A DNA stretch of 13,363 nucleotides, taken from WFQV01 sp964611145 (lineage in GTDB: Bacteria; Bacteroidota; Ignavibacteria; Ignavibacteriales; Melioribacteraceae). The stretch covers positions 1-13,363 of the forward strand of contig CAZSYM010000048.1 in the NCBI GenBank assembly GCA_964611145.1, in the 5' to 3' direction. The stretch's first letter is position 1. The number at the start of each line of letters is the position of its first letter. Of this stretch, positions 7,301-13,248 are shown one piece after another. The notes below the pieces were generated by a model that saw only the letters and a program-made list of their open reading frames with translations, was not told the origin of the DNA and searched no databases. A program made the translations under genes and the position numbers.

Positions 7301-7360
7301 TAATTATATGTTATTTTTGATTAAATAAATTGTGAATGAAAAATAGTTAAACGAGGAAGA

Positions 7361-8641
7361 ATGTTTAAGGTATTGATTATAGCGTATTATTTCCCCCCTT
7401 TGGGACTCAGTGGTGTTCAACGAACTCTTAAATTTGCTAAATATCTATCCAAGTATAATTGGGAACCGACTGTAATTACCACAGGTGATGTTGGATATTT
7501 TGCACATGATTTTTCGCTTTTGAAAGAAGCTGAGAATGCACAAATAAAAATAATCCGCACTAGCGGACTTCATCCTAATGCTGTGGTCAATTCGTATAAA
7601 AAAAATAAAATGCCCAATGAACTGTTGCGAAAAGTATTGAATAGAATTAGCCAAACAATTTTTATTCCTGATAATAAAATATTTTGGGCAAAAGCGGCTT
7701 ACATAAAAGCTCGTGAATTGTTGCGAAAGGAAAGATTCGATATAATTTTTGTTAGCATGCCTCCCTTCTCGCCGTTTAAAGAGGCTGTAAAGCTCAAGGA
7801 GGAATTTGGATTGCCCCTTGTTGTTGATTATCGCGATCTTTGGTTCGGAAATCAGTTTGCTTTCTATCCTACCCCTTTTCATAGAATAAAACATAAGGGA
7901 ATGGAGGAAAGTTTATTGCGGGAAACGGATAGGGTAATTGTTGTGAACCGAAAAATTAAGGAAAAGCTTTTAATCCAATATCCGTTTTTGAAATTTGAGG
8001 ATATTACAATTATTCCTCATGGATACGATTCAGAGGATTTTGCCGTAACCTCTCCCGAGCCGCGAGAATCCGATAAAGTAATTTTTACTTATGCTGGAGC
8101 TTTCTACGAAAAATTGACACCAAAATACTTATTGAAAGCTTTGGGAATACTTTGGAAAGAAAGTCCCGATGTGGCTTCTCAGATTAGATTTCAATTTATC
8201 GGACACTTTCGCAAACAGAATTTGAAGTATGTTCGAAAATATAAATTGGAAGATTCTGTTATTATTTATGATTATGTGGAGCATTTAGAGGTAATTAGGA
8301 AGATAGTTTCTTCCGATGTGCTCTGGACGATGCTCCCGCGGGAGCGAATGGAAAACGTTACTCCCGGAAAACTTTATGAGTATTTCGGAGCAAGGAAACC
8401 GATTTTTGCCAATATCCCAAACGGCGCGGCAAAAATGGATTTGGAACAATATGGCGCCGCTTTTATAACTCCCCCCGATGATGTGCAAATGATAAAAAAT
8501 ACATTAAAAAATATCGTTATCTTGTTTAATAACAATAAATTACCTTCCCCTAACGAGGAGTTTGTGAGAAAGTTGGATAGAAAGTTGTTGACAGGAATTT
8601 TGGCTAAGGAATTTCAACAATTTTTGCGGGCGGAAGTGTAA
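7361..8641 (+). CDS. Glycosyltransferase, GT4-like (group 1) family
   Basis: This 426-residue soluble GT-B-fold glycosyltransferase probably transfers a sugar from a nucleotide donor during surface polysaccharide or lipopolysaccharide assembly at the inner face of the membrane. The N-terminal domain opens with VLIIAYYFPPLGLSGVQRTLKFAKYL, a form common in Bacteroidota group 1 transferases, and has VVDYRDLW about residue 150. The C-terminal donor domain carries FTYAGAFYEKLTPKYLLKAL and the donor-site motif VTPGKLYEYFGARKPIFA (333-350, with Glu340). No membrane segment or signal peptide is apparent. The ATG is set by CGAGGAAG just upstream. The 60-base gap after gcdH contains a TATTTTTG box (7312-7319) but no properly spaced TTTG. 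The gene looks richer in A+T and in AAA/ATA/AAT codons than its neighbours and stands alone, unlike most polysaccharide genes, so it may have been acquired. Sugar and acceptor are unknown. Confidence 0.82.
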   Translation: MFKVLIIAYYFPPLGLSGVQRTLKFAKYLSKYNWEPTVITTGDVGYFAHDFSLLKEAENAQIKIIRTSGLHPNAVVNSYKKNKMPNELLRKVLNRISQTIFIPDNKIFWAKAAYIKARELLRKERFDIIFVSMPPFSPFKEAVKLKEEFGLPLVVDYRDLWFGNQFAFYPTPFHRIKHKGMEESLLRETDRVIVVNRKIKEKLLIQYPFLKFEDITIIPHGYDSEDFAVTSPEPRESDKVIFTYAGAFYEKLTPKYLLKALGILWKESPDVASQIRFQFIGHFRKQNLKYVRKYKLEDSVIIYDYVEHLEVIRKIVSSDVLWTMLPRERMENVTPGKLYEYFGARKPIFANIPNGAAKMDLEQYGAAFITPPDDVQMIKNTLKNIVILFNNNKLPSPNEEFVRKLDRKLLTGILAKEFQQFLRAEV

Positions 8642-8668
8642 AAAAGCGGTATGGGAGCATGCTCCATA
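8640..8668 (-). terminator. Terminator of the minus-strand rsmI unit, in the convergent gap
   Basis: The inverted repeat TATGGGAGC-AT-GCTCCATA (8650-8668), with one bulged G and a CATG loop, lies just after the stop of the minus-strand gene (TAA at 8672-8670). Reading the minus strand, it is followed four bases later by a run of six T (8645-8640). On the plus strand there is no T-tract after it, so it serves the minus-strand unit best. It may still slow transcription from the converging glycosyltransferase gene. Confidence 0.6.
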
Positions 8669-8669
8669 T

Positions 8670-9230
8670 TTACGAAGCGAGAATTTCAAAAAGATATTTG
8701 AGTGCTTGTGAATTTTTCAACGATTTTATCGGGGGAAGGTTTAGATAATTTTTTCTTAGGAAGTTGATCTTTCTTTCCGTTTCTTCCGTCTCCAAATGTC
8801 CGTTGTAATAAATATGATATGTTACCGCCGTTTTTAAAGAAGACGCTCGCACACGAACCGTAAAAGGGGATTTGCGGGAAGGGTGAACGTGAATGTATTT
8901 TACGTCGTCTTCTCCCAATCGGAACGTCCACGCGGAGCCGTCACTTAAAATCTTTTCGAAATAGTCTTTCCCTGAAGCAACAATGAGTTTTTTAAAATCT
9001 TCTTTCGTTTTGCATGCGGAAATTTCCGGTAAGGAAAGAATTTCCGAAATTATCTGCGAGGGGGAAAGCCGCCCGATGTAAACATCCGTGTTTGAATGTC
9101 CTATTTTGTTAATGGCATGCAAGATTGAAGAAATCGTTTCCCCTTTGTTTTCGGAGATGAAGTTTTTGATAAAACCCAAATGATGTTTCAAAAGATTAAA
9201 CTCTATATTTTCCCTTGTGGGTTTTTGCAC
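8670..9230 (-). CDS. Conserved-looking protein of unknown function
   Basis: I do not recognise this 186-residue protein. It has no signal peptide or membrane segment and looks soluble. The N-terminal half (about 1-95) is predicted helical (NLLKHHLGFIKNFISENKG, PSQIISEILSLPEIS, TKEDFKKLIVASGKDYFEKIL). The middle (about 98-145) looks like beta strands: WTFRLGEDDVKYIHVHPSR, FTVRVRASSLKTAVTYHIYYNG. A basic helical tail follows. The start is GTG at 9230, with only a weak purine stretch before it, and no ATG exists in the frame. It lies 48 bases after the rsmI stop, on the same strand, and in the same reading frame as rsmI: only the rsmI TGA (9281-9279) separates them. It is very likely co-transcribed with rsmI and ends at a terminator. 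Codon use resembles the neighbouring genes, so it is probably real. Confidence 0.75.
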   Translation of the reverse strand: MQKPTRENIEFNLLKHHLGFIKNFISENKGETISSILHAINKIGHSNTDVYIGRLSPSQIISEILSLPEISACKTKEDFKKLIVASGKDYFEKILSDGSAWTFRLGEDDVKYIHVHPSRKSPFTVRVRASSLKTAVTYHIYYNGHLETEETERKINFLRKNYLNLPPIKSLKNSQALKYLFEILAS

Positions 9231-9278
9231 ATCGCTTTCGAAATTTTTTTGACATTTGATTCGAAAATATCGTGGCGC

Positions 9279-9974
9279 TCACCGGTTTATCCAATCTAAT
9301 GGGGCGAGGATAACGACAAATTCACCTTTTCTTTGCTGTTTTCCGAGTTTCTCTCTCAATTCGGCGGGAGTGCCGCGTAAGAGTTCTTCGAATTTTTTTG
9401 TAAGCTCGCGCGCTAGAGCCGCGAAACGATTAGGACAAAATTCTTCCAATTCGTCCAAGAGTTTTTCTATTCTGTAAACGGATTCGTAAAGGACAACCGT
9501 TCTTTTTTCTTCGCAAATTTCTTTTAGCTTTTTCTTTCTTCCTTTCTTTTGGGGCAAAAATCCTTCGAATACGAAAGAGTCGGTGGGTATTCCCGCGATG
9601 CTAAGAGCGAGAATGGCAGCGTTTGGTCCCGGTATTCCCGTAACTTCAATTCCTTTTTGTAAGCATGAATTTACGAGTCGAACACCCGGATCGGAAATCG
9701 TGGGCGTTCCCGCATCGGAGATAAGGGCGACAATTGCTCCCGATTCTATTTGAGAAATGACCTCGGCAATTTTTCTTTCCTCATTTCTTGCGTTAAAGGG
9801 AACAAGTTTGGTTTCTATTTCGTAATGCTTCAGTAGTTTTCCGCTTACCCGCGTATCTTCGCAAAGGATAATATCCGCTTCCTTGAGGGTTCTTAAAGCT
9901 CGGAGAGAAATATCTTCCATGTTGCCGATGGGAGTAGCTACGACGAAAATTTTTCCCTTTGTTTTTGGAATCAT
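9279..9974 (-). CDS. rsmI: 16S rRNA (cytidine(1402)-2'-O)-methyltransferase
   Basis: This 231-residue SAM-dependent tetrapyrrole-methylase-fold enzyme adds the 2'-O-methyl group to C1402 in the decoding centre of 16S rRNA. Motifs in order are FVVATPIGNMEDISLRAL (10-27), ILCEDTR (36-42), ISDAGTPTISDPG (85-97), GIPGPNAAILAL (113-124), FVFEGFLP (134-141) and ALARELTKKFEELLRG (186-201). All are family signatures. It ends soon after KGEFVVILA, lacking the extra C-terminal domain of the 286-residue E. coli protein; the short form is common. The ATG at 9974 is preceded by a well-formed promoter on the minus strand, and the leader is about 35 bases. It heads a two-gene unit with the unknown protein at 8670-9230. 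Confidence 0.95.
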   Translation of the reverse strand: MIPKTKGKIFVVATPIGNMEDISLRALRTLKEADIILCEDTRVSGKLLKHYEIETKLVPFNARNEERKIAEVISQIESGAIVALISDAGTPTISDPGVRLVNSCLQKGIEVTGIPGPNAAILALSIAGIPTDSFVFEGFLPQKKGRKKKLKEICEEKRTVVLYESVYRIEKLLDELEEFCPNRFAALARELTKKFEELLRGTPAELREKLGKQQRKGEFVVILAPLDWINR

Positions 9975-10189
9975 AAAATTTTTTGTTGCTTCAAATGAAA
10001 AAAATAATTATTTAAGCAAAGTTAAAAAATAAAATTTTGCGCACAAATTATTTTTATGCAAAACGAACATACGGTTGCGCAAGGCGCAAAAAGATACTTT
10101 AGCCAACATAAGGAAAAAAGGGTTAAAGAAAAATTTACTTTCCCCGATAATAATCATGGAATATCAAATATAATATTGGAGAGAAAAAA
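9975..10189. other. Divergent intergenic region between rsmI and saccharopine dehydrogenase
   Basis: This 215-base A+T-rich region separates divergent genes. It holds the rsmI promoter (10017-10047), two copies of TTGCGCA (10037-10043 and 10075-10081, the second within the perfect palindrome TTGCGCAA) and a small open frame starting at 10056. I find no properly spaced TTTG/TAnnTTTG pair for the plus strand, so the promoter of the saccharopine dehydrogenase gene is not identified. The Shine-Dalgarno GGAGAG (10178-10183) lies 6 bases before its ATG. I see no lysine riboswitch: the expected paired arms and conserved G-rich core are absent. Confidence 0.5.
10017..10047 (-). promoter_or_regulatory. 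Bacteroidota-type promoter for rsmI
   Basis: Reading the minus strand, TTTG (10047-10044) is followed after exactly 19 bases by TAACTTTG (10024-10017) and then C, matching the Bacteroidota consensus TTTG-N19-21-TAnnTTTGc. Transcription would begin near 10010 and give a leader of roughly 35 bases to the rsmI ATG at 9974. Together with the promoter at 6077-6107 this argues for the taxonomic placement. Confidence 0.65.
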
Positions 10190-10193
10190 ATGA
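10056..10193 (+). CDS. Possible 45-residue small protein or leader peptide upstream of saccharopine dehydrogenase
   Basis: An open frame begins with ATG 10056 (MQNEHTVAQGAKRYFSQHK...) and ends with TGA at 10191-10193. The stop overlaps the saccharopine dehydrogenase ATG as ATGA, the classic arrangement for translational coupling. The product would be basic and hydrophilic, with no membrane segment and no lysine-specific run, though 8 of 45 residues are lysine. There is no Shine-Dalgarno before the ATG, and I recognise no family. An open stretch of this length is somewhat unlikely by chance in such A+T-rich DNA, but not remarkable. It could be a small protein, a leader peptide coupling translation, or chance. 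Confidence 0.25.
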   Translation: MQNEHTVAQGAKRYFSQHKEKRVKEKFTFPDNNHGISNIILERKK

Positions 10194-11530
10194 AAAAGGT
10201 ACTCCTTTTGGGAGCGGGACTTGTAACCAAACCTTTGGTGGATTATCTACTCGCAAAACCCGAGGTGGAATTAACGGTTGCAACTCGCACGGTTAAAAAA
10301 GCTCAAACCTTAGTGGGCGAGCATCCCCGTGGTAAAGCGATTGAATTGAACGTAAAGAACGACGAAGAATTGGCAAAATTAGTCAAGGATGCGGATGTTG
10401 CTATTAGCCTTTTGCCCTATACGTATCATGTTCAGGTGGCAAAACATTGCTTGGAAGGCGGTACTCACTTGATTACGACTTCCTACGTTAGCCCTGCAAT
10501 GAAAGAATTGGACGAAGCGGCGGAGGAAAAAGGCTTGCTATTTCTGAACGAAATTGGTTTGGATCCCGGTATTGACCATATGTCCGCTATGAAAATTATT
10601 GATGATGTTAAACGGCGGGGCGGAAAAATTGTTTCTTTCGAGTCTATTTGCGGCGGCTTACCTGCCCCGGAAGCTAACGACAATCCGTACGGTTATAAGT
10701 TCTCCTGGAGCCCTCGCGGTGTGGTAATGGCCGGGCGCAATAATGCCCGATATTTGAAAGATGGTGAAATCGTTGAAATAGATGGCAGCGAACTTTTCGA
10801 ACATCATTGGTATAAAGAGGTTGACTCCCTGGGACAGCTCGAAGTCTATCCGAACAGAGATTCTCTTATTTATAAAGACCTTTATCATTTGGATGATGCA
10901 AAAACCATATTCCGCGGTACTTTCCGCAATGTGGGTTGGAGCGAAACTCTCGCGGCTATTTCTAAGATGGGCTTTTTAGATGATAAGGAAAGACCCGAAT
11001 TAAAAGACAAATCGTTTGCCGAAGTTACGGCTTCCCTTGTAAATCACGGACATGAGAAAGATGTGAAAGAAAACACGGCGAAGTATTTGAATATAAAAGG
11101 GAATTCGAAAATAATCGAAAGGCTGGAGTGGTTGGGATTATTCTCCGACGAAAAGCCCAAAACCGACGAGATAACGTACTTGGATATTCTCGCTTCCCAG
11201 ATGTTGGAGAAAATGCCTTATAAGGAAAACGAGAGAGATATGATTGTTTTGCAACATCAATTTGTAGCGGAATTTCCGGACGGCAGCAGGGAGGAAATAA
11301 CTTCCTTGATGATAGATTACGGAATTCCCGGCGGGGATTCGGCAATGGCTCGCACGGTAAGTTTGCCCGCCGCTATTGCCACTCATCTTGTTCTGCAGAA
11401 TAAAATTGGGTTGAAGGGCGTTAAGATTCCCGTTTACCCTGCGATTTATCAACCTGTTCTGGAAGAACTGGAACGGCTTGGAATTAAGATGCAGGACACC
11501 GTCAAGAAAATTGAACCTGTGGTTAAATAA
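10190..11530 (+). CDS. Saccharopine dehydrogenase, L-glutamate-forming (LYS9-like)
   Basis: This 446-residue cytoplasmic enzyme cleaves saccharopine with NAD(P)+ to alpha-aminoadipate semialdehyde and L-glutamate, the second step of the saccharopine route of lysine breakdown; fungi run the same reaction backwards to make lysine. It has the same length and plan as yeast Lys9 and the SDH half of animal AASS. Landmarks are an N-terminal Rossmann segment VLLLGAGLVTKPLVDYL (4-20), ISLLPYTYHVQVAKHCL (72-88), NEIGLDPGIDHMSAMK (120-135) and ICGGLPAPEANDNPYGYKFSWSPRGVVMAGRN (153-184), the substrate-domain signature. It is not fused to a lysine-ketoglutarate reductase, which must be encoded elsewhere. 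The start is ATG behind GGAGAG. The next gene makes the following enzyme of the pathway, which supports a catabolic role. Confidence 0.92.
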   Translation: MKKVLLLGAGLVTKPLVDYLLAKPEVELTVATRTVKKAQTLVGEHPRGKAIELNVKNDEELAKLVKDADVAISLLPYTYHVQVAKHCLEGGTHLITTSYVSPAMKELDEAAEEKGLLFLNEIGLDPGIDHMSAMKIIDDVKRRGGKIVSFESICGGLPAPEANDNPYGYKFSWSPRGVVMAGRNNARYLKDGEIVEIDGSELFEHHWYKEVDSLGQLEVYPNRDSLIYKDLYHLDDAKTIFRGTFRNVGWSETLAAISKMGFLDDKERPELKDKSFAEVTASLVNHGHEKDVKENTAKYLNIKGNSKIIERLEWLGLFSDEKPKTDEITYLDILASQMLEKMPYKENERDMIVLQHQFVAEFPDGSREEITSLMIDYGIPGGDSAMARTVSLPAAIATHLVLQNKIGLKGVKIPVYPAIYQPVLEELERLGIKMQDTVKKIEPVVK

Positions 11531-11558
11531 ATGGAAATCTTAAGTCCAATAAAAATAA

Positions 11559-11594
11559 GAGCCTAACTCCCGACGGGGTTAGGCTCGTTGATTT
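11559..11594 (+). terminator. Hairpin between saccharopine dehydrogenase and the ALDH7 gene
   Basis: GAGCCTAAC (11559-11567) pairs with GTTAGGCTC (11578-11586), and inside it CCC (11569-11571) pairs with GGG (11575-11577) across one bulged T, leaving a 3-base loop. The stem is strong, but the downstream tract GTTGATTTT has only four T in a row. It may be a weak terminator or attenuator that lowers the second gene's transcript, or an mRNA-stabilising stem for the first gene's 3' end. A second small inverted repeat CGTTG-N8-CAACG (11586-11603) overlaps its end. Confidence 0.55.
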
Positions 11595-11621
11595 TAAACA
11601 ACGAATGTATTAGAATGCTCA

Positions 11622-11637
11622 TGAAAAAATTTTTTCA
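11622..11637. repeat. Perfect 16-bp palindrome upstream of the ALDH7 gene
   Basis: TGAAAAAATTTTTTCA is a perfect palindrome ending 25 bases before the ATG at 11663. It could be an operator for a dimeric regulator, or an intrinsically bent A-tract near the start site. Chance is also possible in this A+T-rich gap. I find no promoter boxes of the TTTG/TAnnTTTG type in this gap. Confidence 0.35.
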
Positions 11638-11662
11638 ATAGTAAAAAAACAGAGGAAGTAAA

Positions 11663-13195
11663 ATGGATTTCTTAAAAGAACTAGGTATCGAAGAGAAAAA
11701 TTATGGTGGTTCGACGGGTCTTGAATGGATTAAGACCACAGATCAGGGGGAAATCAAAGTTAAATCTCCCGTTGACGGTAAAGTGATTGCCACAGTTTAT
11801 CAGATTTCGGAAGAAGATTACGATAGAATTGTAACACAAGCTCATCAAGCTTTTTTGGAGTGGAGAAAAGTGCCTGCTCCGAAACGAGGAGAAATTGTTC
11901 GACAAATAGGACATGCCTTGCGGGCTAAAAAAGATGCTTTGGGGCATTTGGTTTCCTACGAAATGGGAAAATCGCTTCAAGAAGGCTTGGGCGAAGTCCA
12001 GGAAATGATTGATATTTGTGATTTTGCAGTAGGACAATCTCGTATGCTCTATGGATTTACGATGCATTCGGAACGTCCGAAACACAGAATGTACGAGCAA
12101 TATCATCCTCTCGGAGTTGTGGGTATTATTACCGCTTTTAACTTTCCCGTTGCCGTATGGTCGTGGAATGCAATGATTGCGACGGTGGCTGGGGATACGA
12201 ACCTTTGGAAACCTTCTTCCAAAGTGCCTTTGACCGCAATTGCCGTTCAGAAAATTCTTGCGGAAGTTATCAAGAAAAACAATTTGCCGGAAGGGCTTTT
12301 CTCGTTGGTTATCGGACGTGGCTCCACAATAGGGGAAAAGCTTTTGAACGACAAGCGTGTTCCTTTAATTTCCATTACGGGTTCGATTGGCGTGGGAAAC
12401 CACGCGGCACAAGTGGTTTCGGGACGTTTCGGTAAAACCATTCTGGAACTTGGCGGTAATAATGCGATTATAGTTACTCCGAGTGCTGACCTGAAACTTG
12501 CTATCCCTGCTATCGTGTTTGGTGCGGTGGGAACCGCAGGACAGCGTTGCACCACTACACGCCGACTCATCATTCACGAGGATATTTATGATAAAGTGGT
12601 GGAATCTTTGATTAAGGCTTACAAGAGCTTGAAAATAGGTACGCCGATGGACGAAAGCAATCACGTAGGACCGCTTATCGACAAGGCTGCTGTTGCTATG
12701 TATAAAAGCGCTATCAAACAAGCTGAGGAGGAAGGTGGAAAAGTCATTTACGGTAATAAAGTCCTCGAAGGCGAAGGCTACGAGTCGGGTTGTTATGTTG
12801 TGCCTACGCTGATTGAAGCTGAAAATCATTACAAAATCGTTCAGGAAGAAACATTTGCTCCTATCCTTTATTTGATTAAATATTCGGGAGATGTCCAGAA
12901 AGCAATAGAAATACAAAACGACGTTGTGCAAGGGCTTTCTTCTTCCATATTCACGAATGATTTACGTGAAGCCGAAGAGTTCCTTTCCGCTTGGGGTTCG
13001 GATTGCGGTATAGCGAATGTGAATATCGGGACTTCCGGTGCGGAAATAGGCGGCGCTTTCGGTGGCGAAAAACAAACCGGTGGCGGACGCGAATCGGGTT
13101 CCGATGCATGGAAAGCATATATGCGCAGACAGACCAATACGATTAACTTCGGTACCGAAATGCCTTTGGCACAAGGAATCAAGTTCGAAATATAA
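11663..13195 (+). CDS. Alpha-aminoadipic semialdehyde dehydrogenase (ALDH7/antiquitin family)
   Basis: This 510-residue NAD(P)+-dependent aldehyde dehydrogenase oxidises alpha-aminoadipate semialdehyde (in equilibrium with piperideine-6-carboxylate) to 2-aminoadipate, the step after saccharopine dehydrogenase. It follows human ALDH7A1 closely throughout. Examples are PAPKRGEIVRQIG (71-83), EVQEMIDICDFAVG (111-124), GIITAFNFPVAVWSWN (154-169, oxyanion Asn160), Lys183 in LWKPSS, the base Glu262 in LELGGNNAI, the nucleophile Cys296 in GTAGQRCTTTRR, and EETFAP (395-400). The ALDH7-specific C-terminus SGAEIGGAFGGEKQTGGGRESGSDAWKAYMRR is intact, as is the final PLAQGIKF. All catalytic residues are present and length is normal. 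A good Shine-Dalgarno AGAGGAAG precedes the ATG. It is separated from saccharopine dehydrogenase by 132 bases that hold a hairpin and a palindrome. ALDH7 members can also act on betaine aldehyde and lipid aldehydes, but the neighbour supports lysine breakdown. Confidence 0.94.
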   Translation: MDFLKELGIEEKNYGGSTGLEWIKTTDQGEIKVKSPVDGKVIATVYQISEEDYDRIVTQAHQAFLEWRKVPAPKRGEIVRQIGHALRAKKDALGHLVSYEMGKSLQEGLGEVQEMIDICDFAVGQSRMLYGFTMHSERPKHRMYEQYHPLGVVGIITAFNFPVAVWSWNAMIATVAGDTNLWKPSSKVPLTAIAVQKILAEVIKKNNLPEGLFSLVIGRGSTIGEKLLNDKRVPLISITGSIGVGNHAAQVVSGRFGKTILELGGNNAIIVTPSADLKLAIPAIVFGAVGTAGQRCTTTRRLIIHEDIYDKVVESLIKAYKSLKIGTPMDESNHVGPLIDKAAVAMYKSAIKQAEEEGGKVIYGNKVLEGEGYESGCYVVPTLIEAENHYKIVQEETFAPILYLIKYSGDVQKAIEIQNDVVQGLSSSIFTNDLREAEEFLSAWGSDCGIANVNIGTSGAEIGGAFGGEKQTGGGRESGSDAWKAYMRRQTNTINFGTEMPLAQGIKFEI

Positions 13196-13216
13196 TTCTT
13201 ATTTTGAAAGCAATGT

Positions 13217-13248
13217 AAAAAAGACCGGCGCAAGCCGGTCTTTTTTTT
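13217..13248 (+). terminator. Strong intrinsic terminator after the ALDH7 gene
   Basis: GACCGGC (13223-13229) pairs with GCCGGTC (13234-13240) around a GCAA tetraloop and is followed by eight T (13241-13248). Six A before the stem can extend it and also give a T-tract on the other strand, so it could work in both directions. It lies 21 bases past the stop codon and marks the end of the lysine unit. Confidence 0.92.

Noticed and set aside
9975..10189. Lysine riboswitch (L box) upstream of the lysine gene
   Set aside because: The conserved core and paired arms are not present, and the region is largely unstructured A+T-rich sequence. L boxes also normally control lysine synthesis or uptake.
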